Shown: positions 36,428-44,601 of the stretch, in pieces | How positions within the stretch are numbered: position 1 is the first letter of the stretch | Layout: every line of letters begins with the position of its first letter | Source: Cutibacterium avidum ATCC 25577 | GTDB taxonomy: Bacteria; Actinomycetota; Actinomycetes; Propionibacteriales; Propionibacteriaceae | Length of the DNA: 64,000 nt | Assembly (NCBI RefSeq): GCF_000227295.1 | Contig: NZ_JH165054.1 | Coordinates: 1,114,550 to 1,178,549 of the forward strand | Direction: 5' to 3' | The notes under the pieces: model-generated | Seen by the model: the letters and a program-made list of their open reading frames with translations, nothing else | Told to the model about the DNA's origin: nothing | Databases searched by the model: none | Program-made: the position numbers and the translations under genes

Positions 36428-37052
36428 CGAGAAGAAGGTGACGCATCCGGGTCCCGATGATCCAGAGGCGACGCACTGGACTGCCGGTGACGCTCGTCGT
36501 ACCTTCCAGGGGAAGGGCCGGCAGCGCCCCGATCCACGTCAAGAGTCTGATCGCAAGCGGACGACGGCGTCGACCCCTGCGGTGAAGCGCGCCGACGCGA
36601 GAGCGACGAAGTGGGAGAAGGCGCCCCATCAGCCGGATTCCCGTCCCGCCCAGGCGCATCAGCCCGCCCGTGCTGCCAGGCGTACTCGTAAAGCCCGGTT
36701 GCGTCTGACGCGTGTTGACCCGTGGTCGGTCATGAAGACGTCCCTGCTCTTCGGTGTCGCCGGTGCCATCATCTTCTTCATCGCGACGTGGATCATCTGG
36801 GGCATCATCGGTGCTTCGGGTGCTTTTGACTCGATGAACAAGGTGGCCAATGATCTCATCAGCTCCCCGAGCTCGAACTCGAAGTTCCAGTTGTCCGATT
36901 ACGTCAACACTGGCCGAGTGTTGGGTCTGACGGCCCTCATCGGTGCCATCAACGCGGTGCTGTTCACAGCCATCTCGACCCTGTTCAGCTTCCTGTACAA
37001 CTTGGCTGCGGAGATCATGGGTGGTCTGGAGGTGACCCTCGCGGAGGACTGA
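36420..37052 (+). CDS. DUF3566 membrane protein downstream of gyrA
   Basis: A 210-aa protein from GTG 36420, overlapping the gyrA stop. The first 95 residues are basic and disordered (K/R/P/A-rich). The DUF3566 domain follows: [38 protein letters not shown] (helix 1), then [11 protein letters not shown], then [40 protein letters not shown] (helix 2). This family sits beside gyrA throughout actinobacteria and is linked to the cell envelope or septum, but its function is not established. Confidence 0.88.
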   Translation: MSDEKKVTHPGPDDPEATHWTAGDARRTFQGKGRQRPDPRQESDRKRTTASTPAVKRADARATKWEKAPHQPDSRPAQAHQPARAARRTRKARLRLTRVDPWSVMKTSLLFGVAGAIIFFIATWIIWGIIGASGAFDSMNKVANDLISSPSSNSKFQLSDYVNTGRVLGLTALIGAINAVLFTAISTLFSFLYNLAAEIMGGLEVTLAED

Positions 37053-37071
37053 GGGCCCTGAAAGCGTGGAG

Positions 37072-37106
37072 AACGTCCCCGGATGTGTGAGCATCCGGGG
37101 ACGTTT
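37072..37106 (+). terminator. strong terminator after the gyrBA-DUF3566 operon
   Basis: AACGTCCCCGGATG (37072-37085) pairs perfectly with CATCCGGGGACGTT (37092-37105) around a 6-nt loop, followed by TTG. Confidence 0.88.
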
Positions 37107-37171
37107 TGCGTTGTCAGCCGCGTCGTCATATGCCGACCACACGGGTTTGACGAGGACCGTTGCCAATTCCC

Positions 37172-37230
37172 TTGACACCGGGTTCCTCGTTTGCTTTCAT
37201 TTATGCCATACATCTGTGGAAACGTTTCCA
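37172..37230 (+). promoter_or_regulatory. rbs operon promoter and LacI-type operator
   Basis: A consensus -35 TTGACA lies at 37172-37177, with a weak A/T-rich -10 about 18-20 bp later (37196-37205). Directly downstream is the perfect 14-bp palindrome TGGAAACGTTTCCA (37217-37230), the shape of a LacI-family operator with central CG. Binding by the adjacent RbsR-like protein would block initiation, giving ribose-inducible autoregulation. Confidence 0.65.
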
Positions 37231-37289
37231 TGGGTGAGGTCGGGGACAGGCCCCGGCGACCTCGGACTCGACGACGAGAGGAGGGAAAG

Positions 37290-38297
37290 ATGGATCGCAA
37301 ATCGACGATCAAGGACGTTGCCAAGCTGGCCGGTGTGTCCCTCGGGACAGCATCTCGCGTTCTCAATGGCAGCTCCGCGACCTCGGAAGCGTCGCGTACT
37401 GCAGTGCGCAAGGCGGCCAAGGAGCTCGGTTATCTGTCGAACGCTCATGCCAGGTCGCTGCGTTCGGCCCACACCGGCGTCATTGGTCTGGTCGTCCCGG
37501 ACATTCGAAACCCATACTTTGCCGAGCTGGCATCAGTTGTGGAGAACGCCTGCCTGGCCCATGGTTGGGCCACCTTGCTGTGCAATGCCGACGAGTCCCC
37601 TGACCAGTTCAACCGATACGTCGACACCCTTCGTCGTCAGCGAGTCGACGGTGCGATCGTCACCCCGACCGGCTTGGGAGAACATGCCGTCAAGGACCTG
37701 GTCGACGACGGGGTCCAGGTGGTCTGCGTGGACCGTGAGGTCGCGGGGTCATCACTACCCTCCGTCACCTCCGATCCGTGGAACGGGATGGGGGAGGCCG
37801 TCGATCACCTGTTGGAACGTGGGCACCGCAGGATCGGTTTCATCACCGGCCCCCAGCAGACGTCGACTGGTCTGGAGCGTTACCAAGCCTACTGCCAGCT
37901 GTTGGCCGAGCATGATGTCGACGTCGTCGATGACCTCGTGGTGGAAGGTGACTACCAGGAGGAGTCGGGACGCGTCGGTGCCGGACAACTACTCGATCGC
38001 GGTGCTACCGCCGTCTTCGCCTCCGACTCGCTGATGTCGATGGGAGCCCTGCGAACCTGCCTCGACAGGGGAGTTCGCATCGGTGAGGACATCGACCTGG
38101 TCGGTTTCGACGACCTTCCGGTGTTCAGTCTCACCAATCCGGCCCTCACCGTCGTTGCCCAGGACATCGACGCCATGGGAAAGGTGGCCGTTGATCTGCT
38201 GAACCATGCCATGGCTGGTGAACCGACCAGCTCCGCTCGACTGGACACCCATCTCATCGTTAGGGCATCAACCCGAATGGTCAAGGAGGACCAGTGA
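37290..38297 (+). CDS. rbsR: LacI-family transcriptional regulator of the ribose operon
   Basis: A 335-aa repressor. The N-terminal HTH is STIKDVAKLAGVSLGTASRVLNGS, followed by hinge LGYLSNAHARSLRSAHTGVIGLVVPDIRNPYFAEL and a periplasmic-binding-protein-like sensor domain; it ends LIVRAST, as LacI proteins do. ATG 37290 follows GAGGAGGG. It heads the rbs genes, overlaps rbsA by GTGA, and has a perfect palindromic operator 60 bp upstream. The ligand is inferred to be ribose from the operon. Confidence 0.88.
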   Translation: MDRKSTIKDVAKLAGVSLGTASRVLNGSSATSEASRTAVRKAAKELGYLSNAHARSLRSAHTGVIGLVVPDIRNPYFAELASVVENACLAHGWATLLCNADESPDQFNRYVDTLRRQRVDGAIVTPTGLGEHAVKDLVDDGVQVVCVDREVAGSSLPSVTSDPWNGMGEAVDHLLERGHRRIGFITGPQQTSTGLERYQAYCQLLAEHDVDVVDDLVVEGDYQEESGRVGAGQLLDRGATAVFASDSLMSMGALRTCLDRGVRIGEDIDLVGFDDLPVFSLTNPALTVVAQDIDAMGKVAVDLLNHAMAGEPTSSARLDTHLIVRASTRMVKEDQ

Positions 38298-39805
38298 CAA
38301 CATCGCCAGTACTTCGACTGGACCACGTCAGTAAGGCTTTTGGGCCCGTCAAGGTCATTGAGGACGTTTCCGTGGACGTCATCCCGGGCAGGGTGCGCGT
38401 CCTCCTCGGCGAGAACGGAGCCGGAAAGTCCACCCTCATCAAGATGATGAGCGGTATCTACCACCCAGATTCGGGATCCATCGTCATTGATGACAACCCT
38501 GTCGACCTTCCCACCGTCAAGGCTGCTGAGGCCGAGGGCATCGCGACGATCCACCAGGAGCTCAACCTCGTTCCACAGATGTCGGTGGCTGAGAACATCA
38601 TGCTGGGACGTACTCCCAGCCGTGGTGGACTCGTCAGTTGGGGCCCGATGCGAGCCCAGGCCCGTGCCGCTCTGGAGCGGATTGGCCTGGACGTCTCCCC
38701 GGATCGCCTCGTCGGGTCGCTGAGTATTGCGCACCAGCAGCTTGTGGAGATCGCGAGAGCTCTCTCGATGGATGCCAGAGTGCTCATCCTCGACGAGCCC
38801 ACCGCCGCCTTGACTCGCAAGGAGTCCGGTCAGCTCTTCGAGGTGATGGACGACCTCAAGGCCAAGGGCGTGGCGATGGTGTTCATCTCCCACCACCTCG
38901 ACGAGATTCCGCGCGTTGGTGACGATATGTCCGTGCTGCGCGACGGCACCCTCGTCGGTGAGGTTCCCGCCTCCACCACCGAGCGCGAGCTGGTCAAGAT
39001 GATGGTCGGCCGCGACATTGACGACCAGTTCCCGCGCCACCGCTGTGAGGTCGGAGAGGTGCTGCTGTCAGTCAAGGGACTCAGTCGTGAAGGGGCATTC
39101 CAGGACGTCGAATTCGAGCTGCATGCCGGCGAGGTGTTGGGCCTGGCCGGCCTGGTGGGAGCCGGACGTACCGAAGTCCTGCGAGCCGTTGCCGGGGCTG
39201 ACAAGTACGACTCCGGCACCGTTCGCGTTCATGGCAAGGAGCTTCCGGGCGGAAAGGTTTCCCGCGCGATTGCCCATGGCATCGGCCACGTGCCCGAGGA
39301 GCGCAAGTCCCAGGGACTGGTCCTGGACGCCTCGGTCAACGAGAACCTCGGTTACGCGACCATGAAGTCGACCTCCCACGCCGGTCTGGTTGATCGATCC
39401 GGCCAGCGACGACGAGCTCAGGACGTCGCCGAGAAACTGCGGGTGCGGATGGCCGGCCTGGATCAGCCGGTGCGCAACCTGTCCGGTGGCAACCAGCAGA
39501 AGGTCGTCATCGGTCGCTGGATCCTCGCGGACTCGTCAATCCTGCTGCTCGACGAACCGACCCGAGGTGTTGACGTCGGTGCGAAGGTCGAGATCTACCA
39601 GCTCATCAACTCCGTCACCGAAGCCGGGGGAGCCGTCCTCATGGTGTCCAGCGAGTTGCCAGAGGTGATCGGGATGAGCGATCGAATCCTCGTCATGGCC
39701 CATGGACGGGCGATGGGAACCCTGGACGCCATGACGGCCACCGAGGATGCCGTCATGGAGTTGGCAGTGGCCTCCGTCGATCCCGTCGATGAAAAACCAG
39801 AATGA
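38294..39805 (+). CDS. rbsA: ribose ABC transporter ATP-binding protein RbsA
   Basis: A duplicated ABC ATPase of 503 aa. The first cassette has Walker A GENGAGKSTLIKMMSG, signature LSIAHQQLVEIARAL and Walker B VLILDEPTAALT. The second has a degenerate Walker A (GLVGAGRTEVLRAVAG), signature LSGGNQQKVVIGRW and LLLDEPTRGVDVG. This asymmetry is typical of RbsA/MglA sugar importers. The GTG start at 38294 overlaps the rbsR stop. Confidence 0.93.
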   Translation: MTTSPVLRLDHVSKAFGPVKVIEDVSVDVIPGRVRVLLGENGAGKSTLIKMMSGIYHPDSGSIVIDDNPVDLPTVKAAEAEGIATIHQELNLVPQMSVAENIMLGRTPSRGGLVSWGPMRAQARAALERIGLDVSPDRLVGSLSIAHQQLVEIARALSMDARVLILDEPTAALTRKESGQLFEVMDDLKAKGVAMVFISHHLDEIPRVGDDMSVLRDGTLVGEVPASTTERELVKMMVGRDIDDQFPRHRCEVGEVLLSVKGLSREGAFQDVEFELHAGEVLGLAGLVGAGRTEVLRAVAGADKYDSGTVRVHGKELPGGKVSRAIAHGIGHVPEERKSQGLVLDASVNENLGYATMKSTSHAGLVDRSGQRRRAQDVAEKLRVRMAGLDQPVRNLSGGNQQKVVIGRWILADSSILLLDEPTRGVDVGAKVEIYQLINSVTEAGGAVLMVSSELPEVIGMSDRILVMAHGRAMGTLDAMTATEDAVMELAVASVDPVDEKPE

Positions 39806-39882
39806 CCATTTCTGAATCCGAAAAGTATTGAAACAATGTCGTCTTGTCTCGATCAGCGATGATCGGGAAAGGAAATATCATC

Positions 39883-40860
39883 GTGACCACAGCAACAACA
39901 GCCACCACTCAAAAACCGTCGGTCGGTAGGAGAATTGGTTCCTGGGCCCTCAATCATGGTGCCCTTGTCGGTCTCATCATTCTGTGTATCGCCCTATTCA
40001 TTGCCACCCCGGTGTTCCTCACCGTGCCGAACATCATCAATATCGGCATTCAGGCAGCCGTCGTGGCCATCATGGCCTTCGGCATGACCTTTGTCATCGT
40101 CACCTCCGGCATCGATCTGTCGGTCGGTTCCGTCGCCGCGCTGTCGGCCATGGTCTCGGCGTGGATGTTCTCCAACGTCGGTCTGCCGGGCTGGCTCACC
40201 CTCATCATCGGCCTGCTCATCGGTCTCCTCGCCGGGGCCGCCTCCGGTCTGGCCATCGCCTACGGAAAGCTGCCGGCCTTCATCGCGACACTGGCCATGA
40301 TGAGCGTCGCTCGTGGCCTGACACTCGTCATCTCCGGTGGAACGCCGGTTGCCACCTCGGGTGCAGTGAACCACCTGGGCGCTGACCTGGGGCCGATCCC
40401 CGTTCCCGTCATCATGTTGGCCCTGGCTGGCGTGGTGTGCTGGTTCATCCTGTCGCGCACGGTGCTCGGCCGCTCCCTTTACGCCATCGGTGGCAACGAG
40501 GAGGCTGCCCGCCTCTCCGGTATCCCGGTGCGTCGCATCCTCGTCGCCGTCTACGCCCTCGCCGGTCTGTTCGCTGGTCTGGCCGGCTTGGTTCTGGCTG
40601 GTCGACTGTCCTCGGCTCAGCCGCAGGCGGGTCTGGGATATGAGCTGGATGCCATCGCCGCCGTCGTCATTGGTGGCGCCTCCCTGTCGGGAGGTTCCGG
40701 AAAGGCGAGCGGTACGTTCATTGGCGCTGTCCTTCTGGCCGTCATTCGTAATGGTCTCAACATTCTCAACGTGTCCTCCTTCTGGCAGCAGGTCGTCATT
40801 GGCTGCGTCATCGCCCTGGCTGTCGGATTCGACGTCTTCAGATCCAAGAAAGAGTCCTGA
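39883..40860 (+). CDS. rbsC: ribose ABC transporter permease RbsC
   Basis: A permease of about 325 residues with some eight to ten membrane helices. It contains NIINIGIQAAVVAIMAFGMTFVIVTSGIDLSVGSV and the conserved cytoplasmic loop GGNEEAARLSGIPV, followed by AIAAVVIGGASLSGGSG; these define the RbsC/AraH family. GTG 39883 is preferred because AAGGA is spaced 9 nt from it; upstream ATG 39859 and TTG 39844 are in frame but less well placed. Confidence 0.92.
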   Translation: MTTATTATTQKPSVGRRIGSWALNHGALVGLIILCIALFIATPVFLTVPNIINIGIQAAVVAIMAFGMTFVIVTSGIDLSVGSVAALSAMVSAWMFSNVGLPGWLTLIIGLLIGLLAGAASGLAIAYGKLPAFIATLAMMSVARGLTLVISGGTPVATSGAVNHLGADLGPIPVPVIMLALAGVVCWFILSRTVLGRSLYAIGGNEEAARLSGIPVRRILVAVYALAGLFAGLAGLVLAGRLSSAQPQAGLGYELDAIAAVVIGGASLSGGSGKASGTFIGAVLLAVIRNGLNILNVSSFWQQVVIGCVIALAVGFDVFRSKKES

Positions 40861-40907
40861 ACACAACATTGGCAACAGAAAAACCCTGTTGAAAGACGAA
40901 AGGTAGA

Positions 40908-41855
40908 ATGATGAAGTTCAAGACTGCTCACAAGATGCTCGCGACGGCGGTCGTCGCGACGATGGCCGCCACCGGTTTGGCGGGCTGCAACCGCGACGGC
41001 GGATCCGGATCGGCCGCCTCCGGGACGGTCGTGCTGGCCGTCTCCACCCAGACCAACCCCTTCTTCGTCCAGCTGGTTGACGGCGCCAAGAAGGAGGCCA
41101 AGGCCAAGGGGGTCAACCTCCAGGTCCAGGATGCCTCTGACGATGCCGCCACTCAGGCCAACCAACTCGCCAACGCGGTGTCCACCGTAGCCAAGGTCGT
41201 CATCGTCAACCCGACCGACTCCGACGCCGTCGCCCCCTCGGTCAAGGCCCTCAACAAGGCCAAGATTCCGGTCATCACCGTCGACCGCAGCTCCTCCAGC
41301 GGTGACGTCGCCTCCTTCATCGCCTCTGACAACGTCGCCGGTGGCGTCGAGGCTGCCAAGGAGCTCGCCAAGATCATGGGCGACAAAGGCGAGATCATCC
41401 ACCTGCAGGGAACCCCGGGAGCCTCGGCATCCCGCGACCGTGGCAAGGGATTCACCGGGGAGATCGCCAAACACCCGGGCATCAAGGTGGTCGCCAAGCA
41501 GACCGCCAACTTCGATCGCTCCAAGGCCCTCGACGTGACGACCAACCTCCTGCAGGCACACCCGAAGGCTGCTGGCATCTTCGCCGAGAATGACGAGATG
41601 GCCATCGGCGCCATCTCCGCTCTGGGATCGAAGGCTGGCAAGAGCGTCAAGGTTGTCGGCTTCGACGGCACTGCTGACGGCATCAAGGCTGTCAAGGCTG
41701 GAACCCTGGGAGCGACGATCGCTCAGCAGCCCGCCCTGCTGGGTAAGACCGCGGTGGACCAGGCCGCCGACATTCTGGCCGGCAAGACGGTTTCCAAGAC
41801 CACCCCGATCAAGGTGGTGCTGGTGACCAAGGACAACGCGAAGGACTACGAATGA
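40908..41855 (+). CDS. rbsB: ribose ABC transporter substrate-binding lipoprotein RbsB
   Basis: A 315-aa lipoprotein. A signal peptide with lipobox LAGC near residue 27 is followed by a type I periplasmic-binding fold: VLAVSTQTNPFFVQLVDGAKKEA, AKVVIVNPTDSDAVAPSV, VITVDRSSSSGDV, GIFAENDEMAIGA and VKVVGFDGTADGI, the ribose/galactose-binding pattern. It captures ribose at the outer face and delivers it to RbsC. ATG 40908 follows GAAAGG. Confidence 0.93.
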   Translation: MMKFKTAHKMLATAVVATMAATGLAGCNRDGGSGSAASGTVVLAVSTQTNPFFVQLVDGAKKEAKAKGVNLQVQDASDDAATQANQLANAVSTVAKVVIVNPTDSDAVAPSVKALNKAKIPVITVDRSSSSGDVASFIASDNVAGGVEAAKELAKIMGDKGEIIHLQGTPGASASRDRGKGFTGEIAKHPGIKVVAKQTANFDRSKALDVTTNLLQAHPKAAGIFAENDEMAIGAISALGSKAGKSVKVVGFDGTADGIKAVKAGTLGATIAQQPALLGKTAVDQAADILAGKTVSKTTPIKVVLVTKDNAKDYE

Positions 41856-42793
41856 GTGATCGATGCGTGACAGCATCCGGGAAGGTCGCCGTCGTCGGGT
41901 CGATCAATGCCGACATGAGAGTCGGTGTGGAGAGGTTCCCCGGGCCGGGGGAGACCCTGGCCGGGGGAGAGGCCACCCTGACCCCCGGCGGCAAGGGAGC
42001 CAACCAGGCTCTTGCGGCGGCACGTTGCGGAGCCCAGGTGGAGATGGTTGGTGCTGTCGGGAATGATCCGACGGCTGAGACAGCCCTCTCCCTGCTCTCG
42101 GAGTGCGTCGGCCTTGACGGTGTGGTGCGGCGAGACATCCTGACGGGGACTGCCGTCGTCATGGTGGCCGATTCCGGAGAGAACTCGATCATCGTCATCG
42201 CGGCCGCCAACGGGTCGGTCGACGCCGCGAGCGTGCATGCGCAGGCCGAGAGGGTCGGGGACGCTGACGTCGTGGTCTGCCAAGGGGAGATCCCGCGTGA
42301 CGGGATAGCCGAGGCAGCTCGATGCGCCGAGCGGTTCGTGTTCAATCTGGCTCCGGTCATCAACGTTGACCCGGAGGTCATTCGGATGGCCGATCCACTG
42401 GTGGTCAACGAGCACGAAGCGGCTCTCGTCGCTGCCGCGCTGGGGTCGACGACGCCTCGCCTTGAAGAGGATCCTGACGCCGCCCTGCGCGAGTTGTTGG
42501 ATCTGGGATGTCGCAGTGTCGTCATCACCCTGGGATCGGCCGGCTGCATTATCGGCGGACCGGAAGGGTTCGATTCGGTGCCGGCAACGAAAACGGTGGC
42601 TGTCGACACGGTCGGTGCGGGGGACGCCTTCGTCGGTGCCTTGGCTGCTGAGCTGGCTCGCGGACGCAGCCTTGTCGAGGGTTGCCGTTTCGCCACTGCG
42701 GTGGCGACTCTGACGGTGACCAAATCAGGAGCACAGGCCTCCTACCCGAGCATTGGGGAGATCGAGAACATTCGCCAAGGAGATCAAGCATGA
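41852..42793 (+). CDS. rbsK: ribokinase
   Basis: A PfkB-family kinase of 313 aa: VVGSINADMRVGVERFPGPGETLAG, GGKGANQALAAARCGA near the substrate site, and the C-terminal signature VDTVGAGDAFVGALAAELARG with the catalytic Asp and anion hole. It phosphorylates ribose to ribose-5-P. The ATG overlaps the rbsB stop (ATGA). Confidence 0.93.
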   Translation: MSDRCVTASGKVAVVGSINADMRVGVERFPGPGETLAGGEATLTPGGKGANQALAAARCGAQVEMVGAVGNDPTAETALSLLSECVGLDGVVRRDILTGTAVVMVADSGENSIIVIAAANGSVDAASVHAQAERVGDADVVVCQGEIPRDGIAEAARCAERFVFNLAPVINVDPEVIRMADPLVVNEHEAALVAAALGSTTPRLEEDPDAALRELLDLGCRSVVITLGSAGCIIGGPEGFDSVPATKTVAVDTVGAGDAFVGALAAELARGRSLVEGCRFATAVATLTVTKSGAQASYPSIGEIENIRQGDQA

Positions 42794-43173
42794 AGAAGAG
42801 CGGACTGCTCAACACCCAGTTGTGTGCGGCGGTAGCCAGGTTGGGGCACACCCAGACCTTCGTCGTGGCAGACGCCGGGTTGCCGATTCCCGCGGACGTC
42901 CCGGTGATTGATCTCGCGCTGGTGCTGGGAACTCCGAGGTTCCAGGAGGTTTTCGACGCCATCCTGGACGAGGTCGCCGTCGAGGGGGCCATGATCGCCA
43001 CCGAGGCTGTCGGCCACGAGCCGGAGGAGTGGGTGAGGAATCGGATCGACGAGGTCAAAGCCGTCAGTCACGAAGACCTGAAGAAGGCACTTCCGAGTGT
43101 CTCCTTCGTGGTGCGAACCGGTGAGACGACTCCATACTCCAACGTCATCGTTCATTGTGGTGTGGCGTTCTGA
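42790..43173 (+). CDS. rbsD: D-ribose pyranase RbsD
   Basis: A 127-aa protein: GLLNTQLCAAVARLGHTQTFVVADAGLPIP with the catalytic His (LGH), PVIDLALVLGTPRFQEVFDAIL, and the C-terminal VVRTGETTPYSNVIVHCGVAF. It converts beta-pyranose to beta-furanose ribose before phosphorylation. It is last in the operon, and its start overlaps the rbsK stop. Confidence 0.93.
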   Translation: MKKSGLLNTQLCAAVARLGHTQTFVVADAGLPIPADVPVIDLALVLGTPRFQEVFDAILDEVAVEGAMIATEAVGHEPEEWVRNRIDEVKAVSHEDLKKALPSVSFVVRTGETTPYSNVIVHCGVAF

Positions 43174-43204
43174 GTGGAGCACGACACCTCGATTGGATCC
43201 CGAC

Positions 43205-43234
43205 TTGCTCCGAACATTAAGTATCCATTAGAGT
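43205..43234 (+). promoter_or_regulatory. probable promoter of tRNA-Ile
   Basis: The -35 TTGCTC (43205-43210) and -10 TAGAGT (43229-43234) are separated by 18 bp. Transcription would start about 27 bp before the mature tRNA. Confidence 0.5.
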
Positions 43235-43267
43235 CTTTACTCGCGGTCGGGAAACCGGTCGAGGTTC

Positions 43268-43344
43268 GGGCCTATAGCTCAGTCGGTTAGAGCGCCGCCC
43301 TGATAAGGCGGAGGTCACTGGTTCAAGTCCAGTTAGGCCCACCA
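43268..43344 (+). tRNA. tRNA-Ile (anticodon GAT), CCA encoded
   Basis: The acceptor stem GGGCCTA (43268-43274) pairs with TAGGCCC (43334-43340), then A and encoded CCA. The D-loop contains AGCTCAGTCGGTTAGAGC; the anticodon stem CCGCC/GGCGG holds loop CTGATAA with anticodon GAT; the T-loop is GGTTCAAGTCC. In related actinobacteria tRNA-Ile lies close to gyrA; here the rbs operon separates them. It marks the left edge of the sugar-acid gene cluster. Confidence 0.96.
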
Positions 43345-43803
43345 TCAAAACCGCCTCTGACAAGGAAACGTGTCGGGGAGTGTTGTCATTCCTAGAAGAT
43401 CAGGCGCCTCTTGGGTCGTCTTGTCACCGGCTGTCGTACGCCGTTCTGGCCTCTTCTGACAAGTGTCGTCCCTCGTCCATCGGTCAGGTTCCTCGTAGTG
43501 GTGTAGCGGTGTGATCCTGCACTTACCGCCCGCCCCACCCAAGCGAAAGAACACACCACTACACCACTACGAGGAACCTGACCGGCCGTGCCCGCGATCG
43601 CTGCACCGAGGTAGCCGACGGTCACGCTCGACTGCGACGGGGTGACCTTCACGCGCCACAGCCACCTTGGCGGCATCCTGCACCAAGCAATGCTGTGGGC
43701 GGCTGCCTCCCTCCGATCAGGTGAGGAAAGGGCCTCCACCACTAGACTCGTCCCTACACACCGGCTGGCCATACTTGGTCATGCCGGGAGGACGGAGGAG
43801 AGT
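43345..43803. other. non-coding gap between tRNA-Ile and the FadR-type regulator
   Basis: This 459-bp gap contains a long inverted repeat (43481-43584). The flanks, with frames such as WRVKVTPSQSSVTVGYLG on the minus strand at about 43590-43660, look like decayed coding sequence, but I could not assign them to a family. No integrase or transposase fragment was recognised, and I found no second copy of the tRNA 3' end in the window. Confidence 0.45.
43481..43584. repeat. 104-bp element with 33-bp near-perfect inverted repeats (MITE-like or large hairpin)
   Basis: The left arm 43481-43513 starts CGGTCAGGTTCCTCGTAGTG; the right arm 43552-43584 is its reverse complement, ending GAGGAACCTGACCG, with one mismatch in 33. 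A 38-bp unpaired centre lies between. No target duplication is evident. The size fits a miniature inverted-repeat element or an IS end-pair remnant; a structured RNA is the alternative. Confidence 0.75.
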
Positions 43804-44505
43804 ATGGCCCGACGACCCCTTGCCGACGAGGCCATCGACGCGATCTTGGACCAGATCGTCGACGGCACGTTTGCGCCCGGCGAGGCGTTGCCGTCGGAAC
43901 AGGACCTCGCGAATCTCCTTGGTGTCTCGCGCCCGACGATGCGGGAAGCGGTCCGTGCGCTCACCGACCGTGGCATCCTCAACGTCGTGCACGGCCGTGG
44001 CACCTACGTCACCGAGCAGCGCGAGTGGCGCGACCTGCCCACGCTCATCAACGTCGTCGCCCGCACCACCTCACCCCGGGAACTCGGCCGTCAGCTCACG
44101 GAGGTGCGGCGGATGATCGAGGTTGGCGCCTGCGGACTTGCTGCGCAGCACCGTACAGACGAGGACCTCGACGCCCTGCGAACATGCCTCGCAGACTATG
44201 ATCGGGCTGCCGCCAGAGAAGACATCGAAGAGGTCGTCCGCCTCGACCTCGACTTCCACGAGTGCATTCTCCGCGCGACAGGCAATCCCTTCCTCGCCCC
44301 CGTCATGCACTCGCTGACCGATGCCCTTCAGCGTTCCCGTCGGGTCACCTCGGCGCAGGTTGAGGTGCGGGAGCGCGCGACGCGCCACCACCGCGACATC
44401 CTCCGGGCGATCAAGGTCAGGGACGCGGAGGCAGCTAAGAACGCCATGCGGGCACACATGACGCAGACGCGCGACGACATCGTGAAGTTTGCCTCGGACC
44501 ACTGA
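43804..44505 (+). CDS. FadR-type (GntR family, FCD domain) regulator
   Basis: A 233-aa repressor. The winged helix is AIDAILDQIVDGTFAPGEALPSEQDLANLLGVSRPTMREAVRALTDRGILNVVHGRGTYV, followed by an all-helical FCD ligand domain with EVRRMIEVGACGLAA, RLDLDFHECILRATGNPFL and RATRHHRDILRAI, where Asp and His residues usually bind a metal and a carboxylate ligand. It precedes the kinase gene by 96 nt, a gap that holds a 15-bp palindrome, its likely operator. The inducer is probably a sugar acid. Confidence 0.88.
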   Translation: MARRPLADEAIDAILDQIVDGTFAPGEALPSEQDLANLLGVSRPTMREAVRALTDRGILNVVHGRGTYVTEQREWRDLPTLINVVARTTSPRELGRQLTEVRRMIEVGACGLAAQHRTDEDLDALRTCLADYDRAAAREDIEEVVRLDLDFHECILRATGNPFLAPVMHSLTDALQRSRRVTSAQVEVRERATRHHRDILRAIKVRDAEAAKNAMRAHMTQTRDDIVKFASDH

Positions 44506-44529
44506 GCCGGCCAAATCTCCGACGATCCC

Positions 44530-44581
44530 TTGCGCAACATTCTTCGGTGTGTCTACCATCAAGCAAAGACCTCAGAGGTCT
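44530..44581 (+). promoter_or_regulatory. promoter and palindromic operator of the sugar-acid operon
   Basis: The -35 TTGCGC (44530-44535) and -10 TACCAT (44554-44559), 18 bp apart, precede the perfect 15-bp palindrome AGACCTCAGAGGTCT (44567-44581), which would cover the transcription start. It is probably the binding site of the FadR-type protein encoded just upstream. Confidence 0.55.
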
Positions 44582-44601
44582 GAGCACAAAGGAGTGAGAG
44601 C

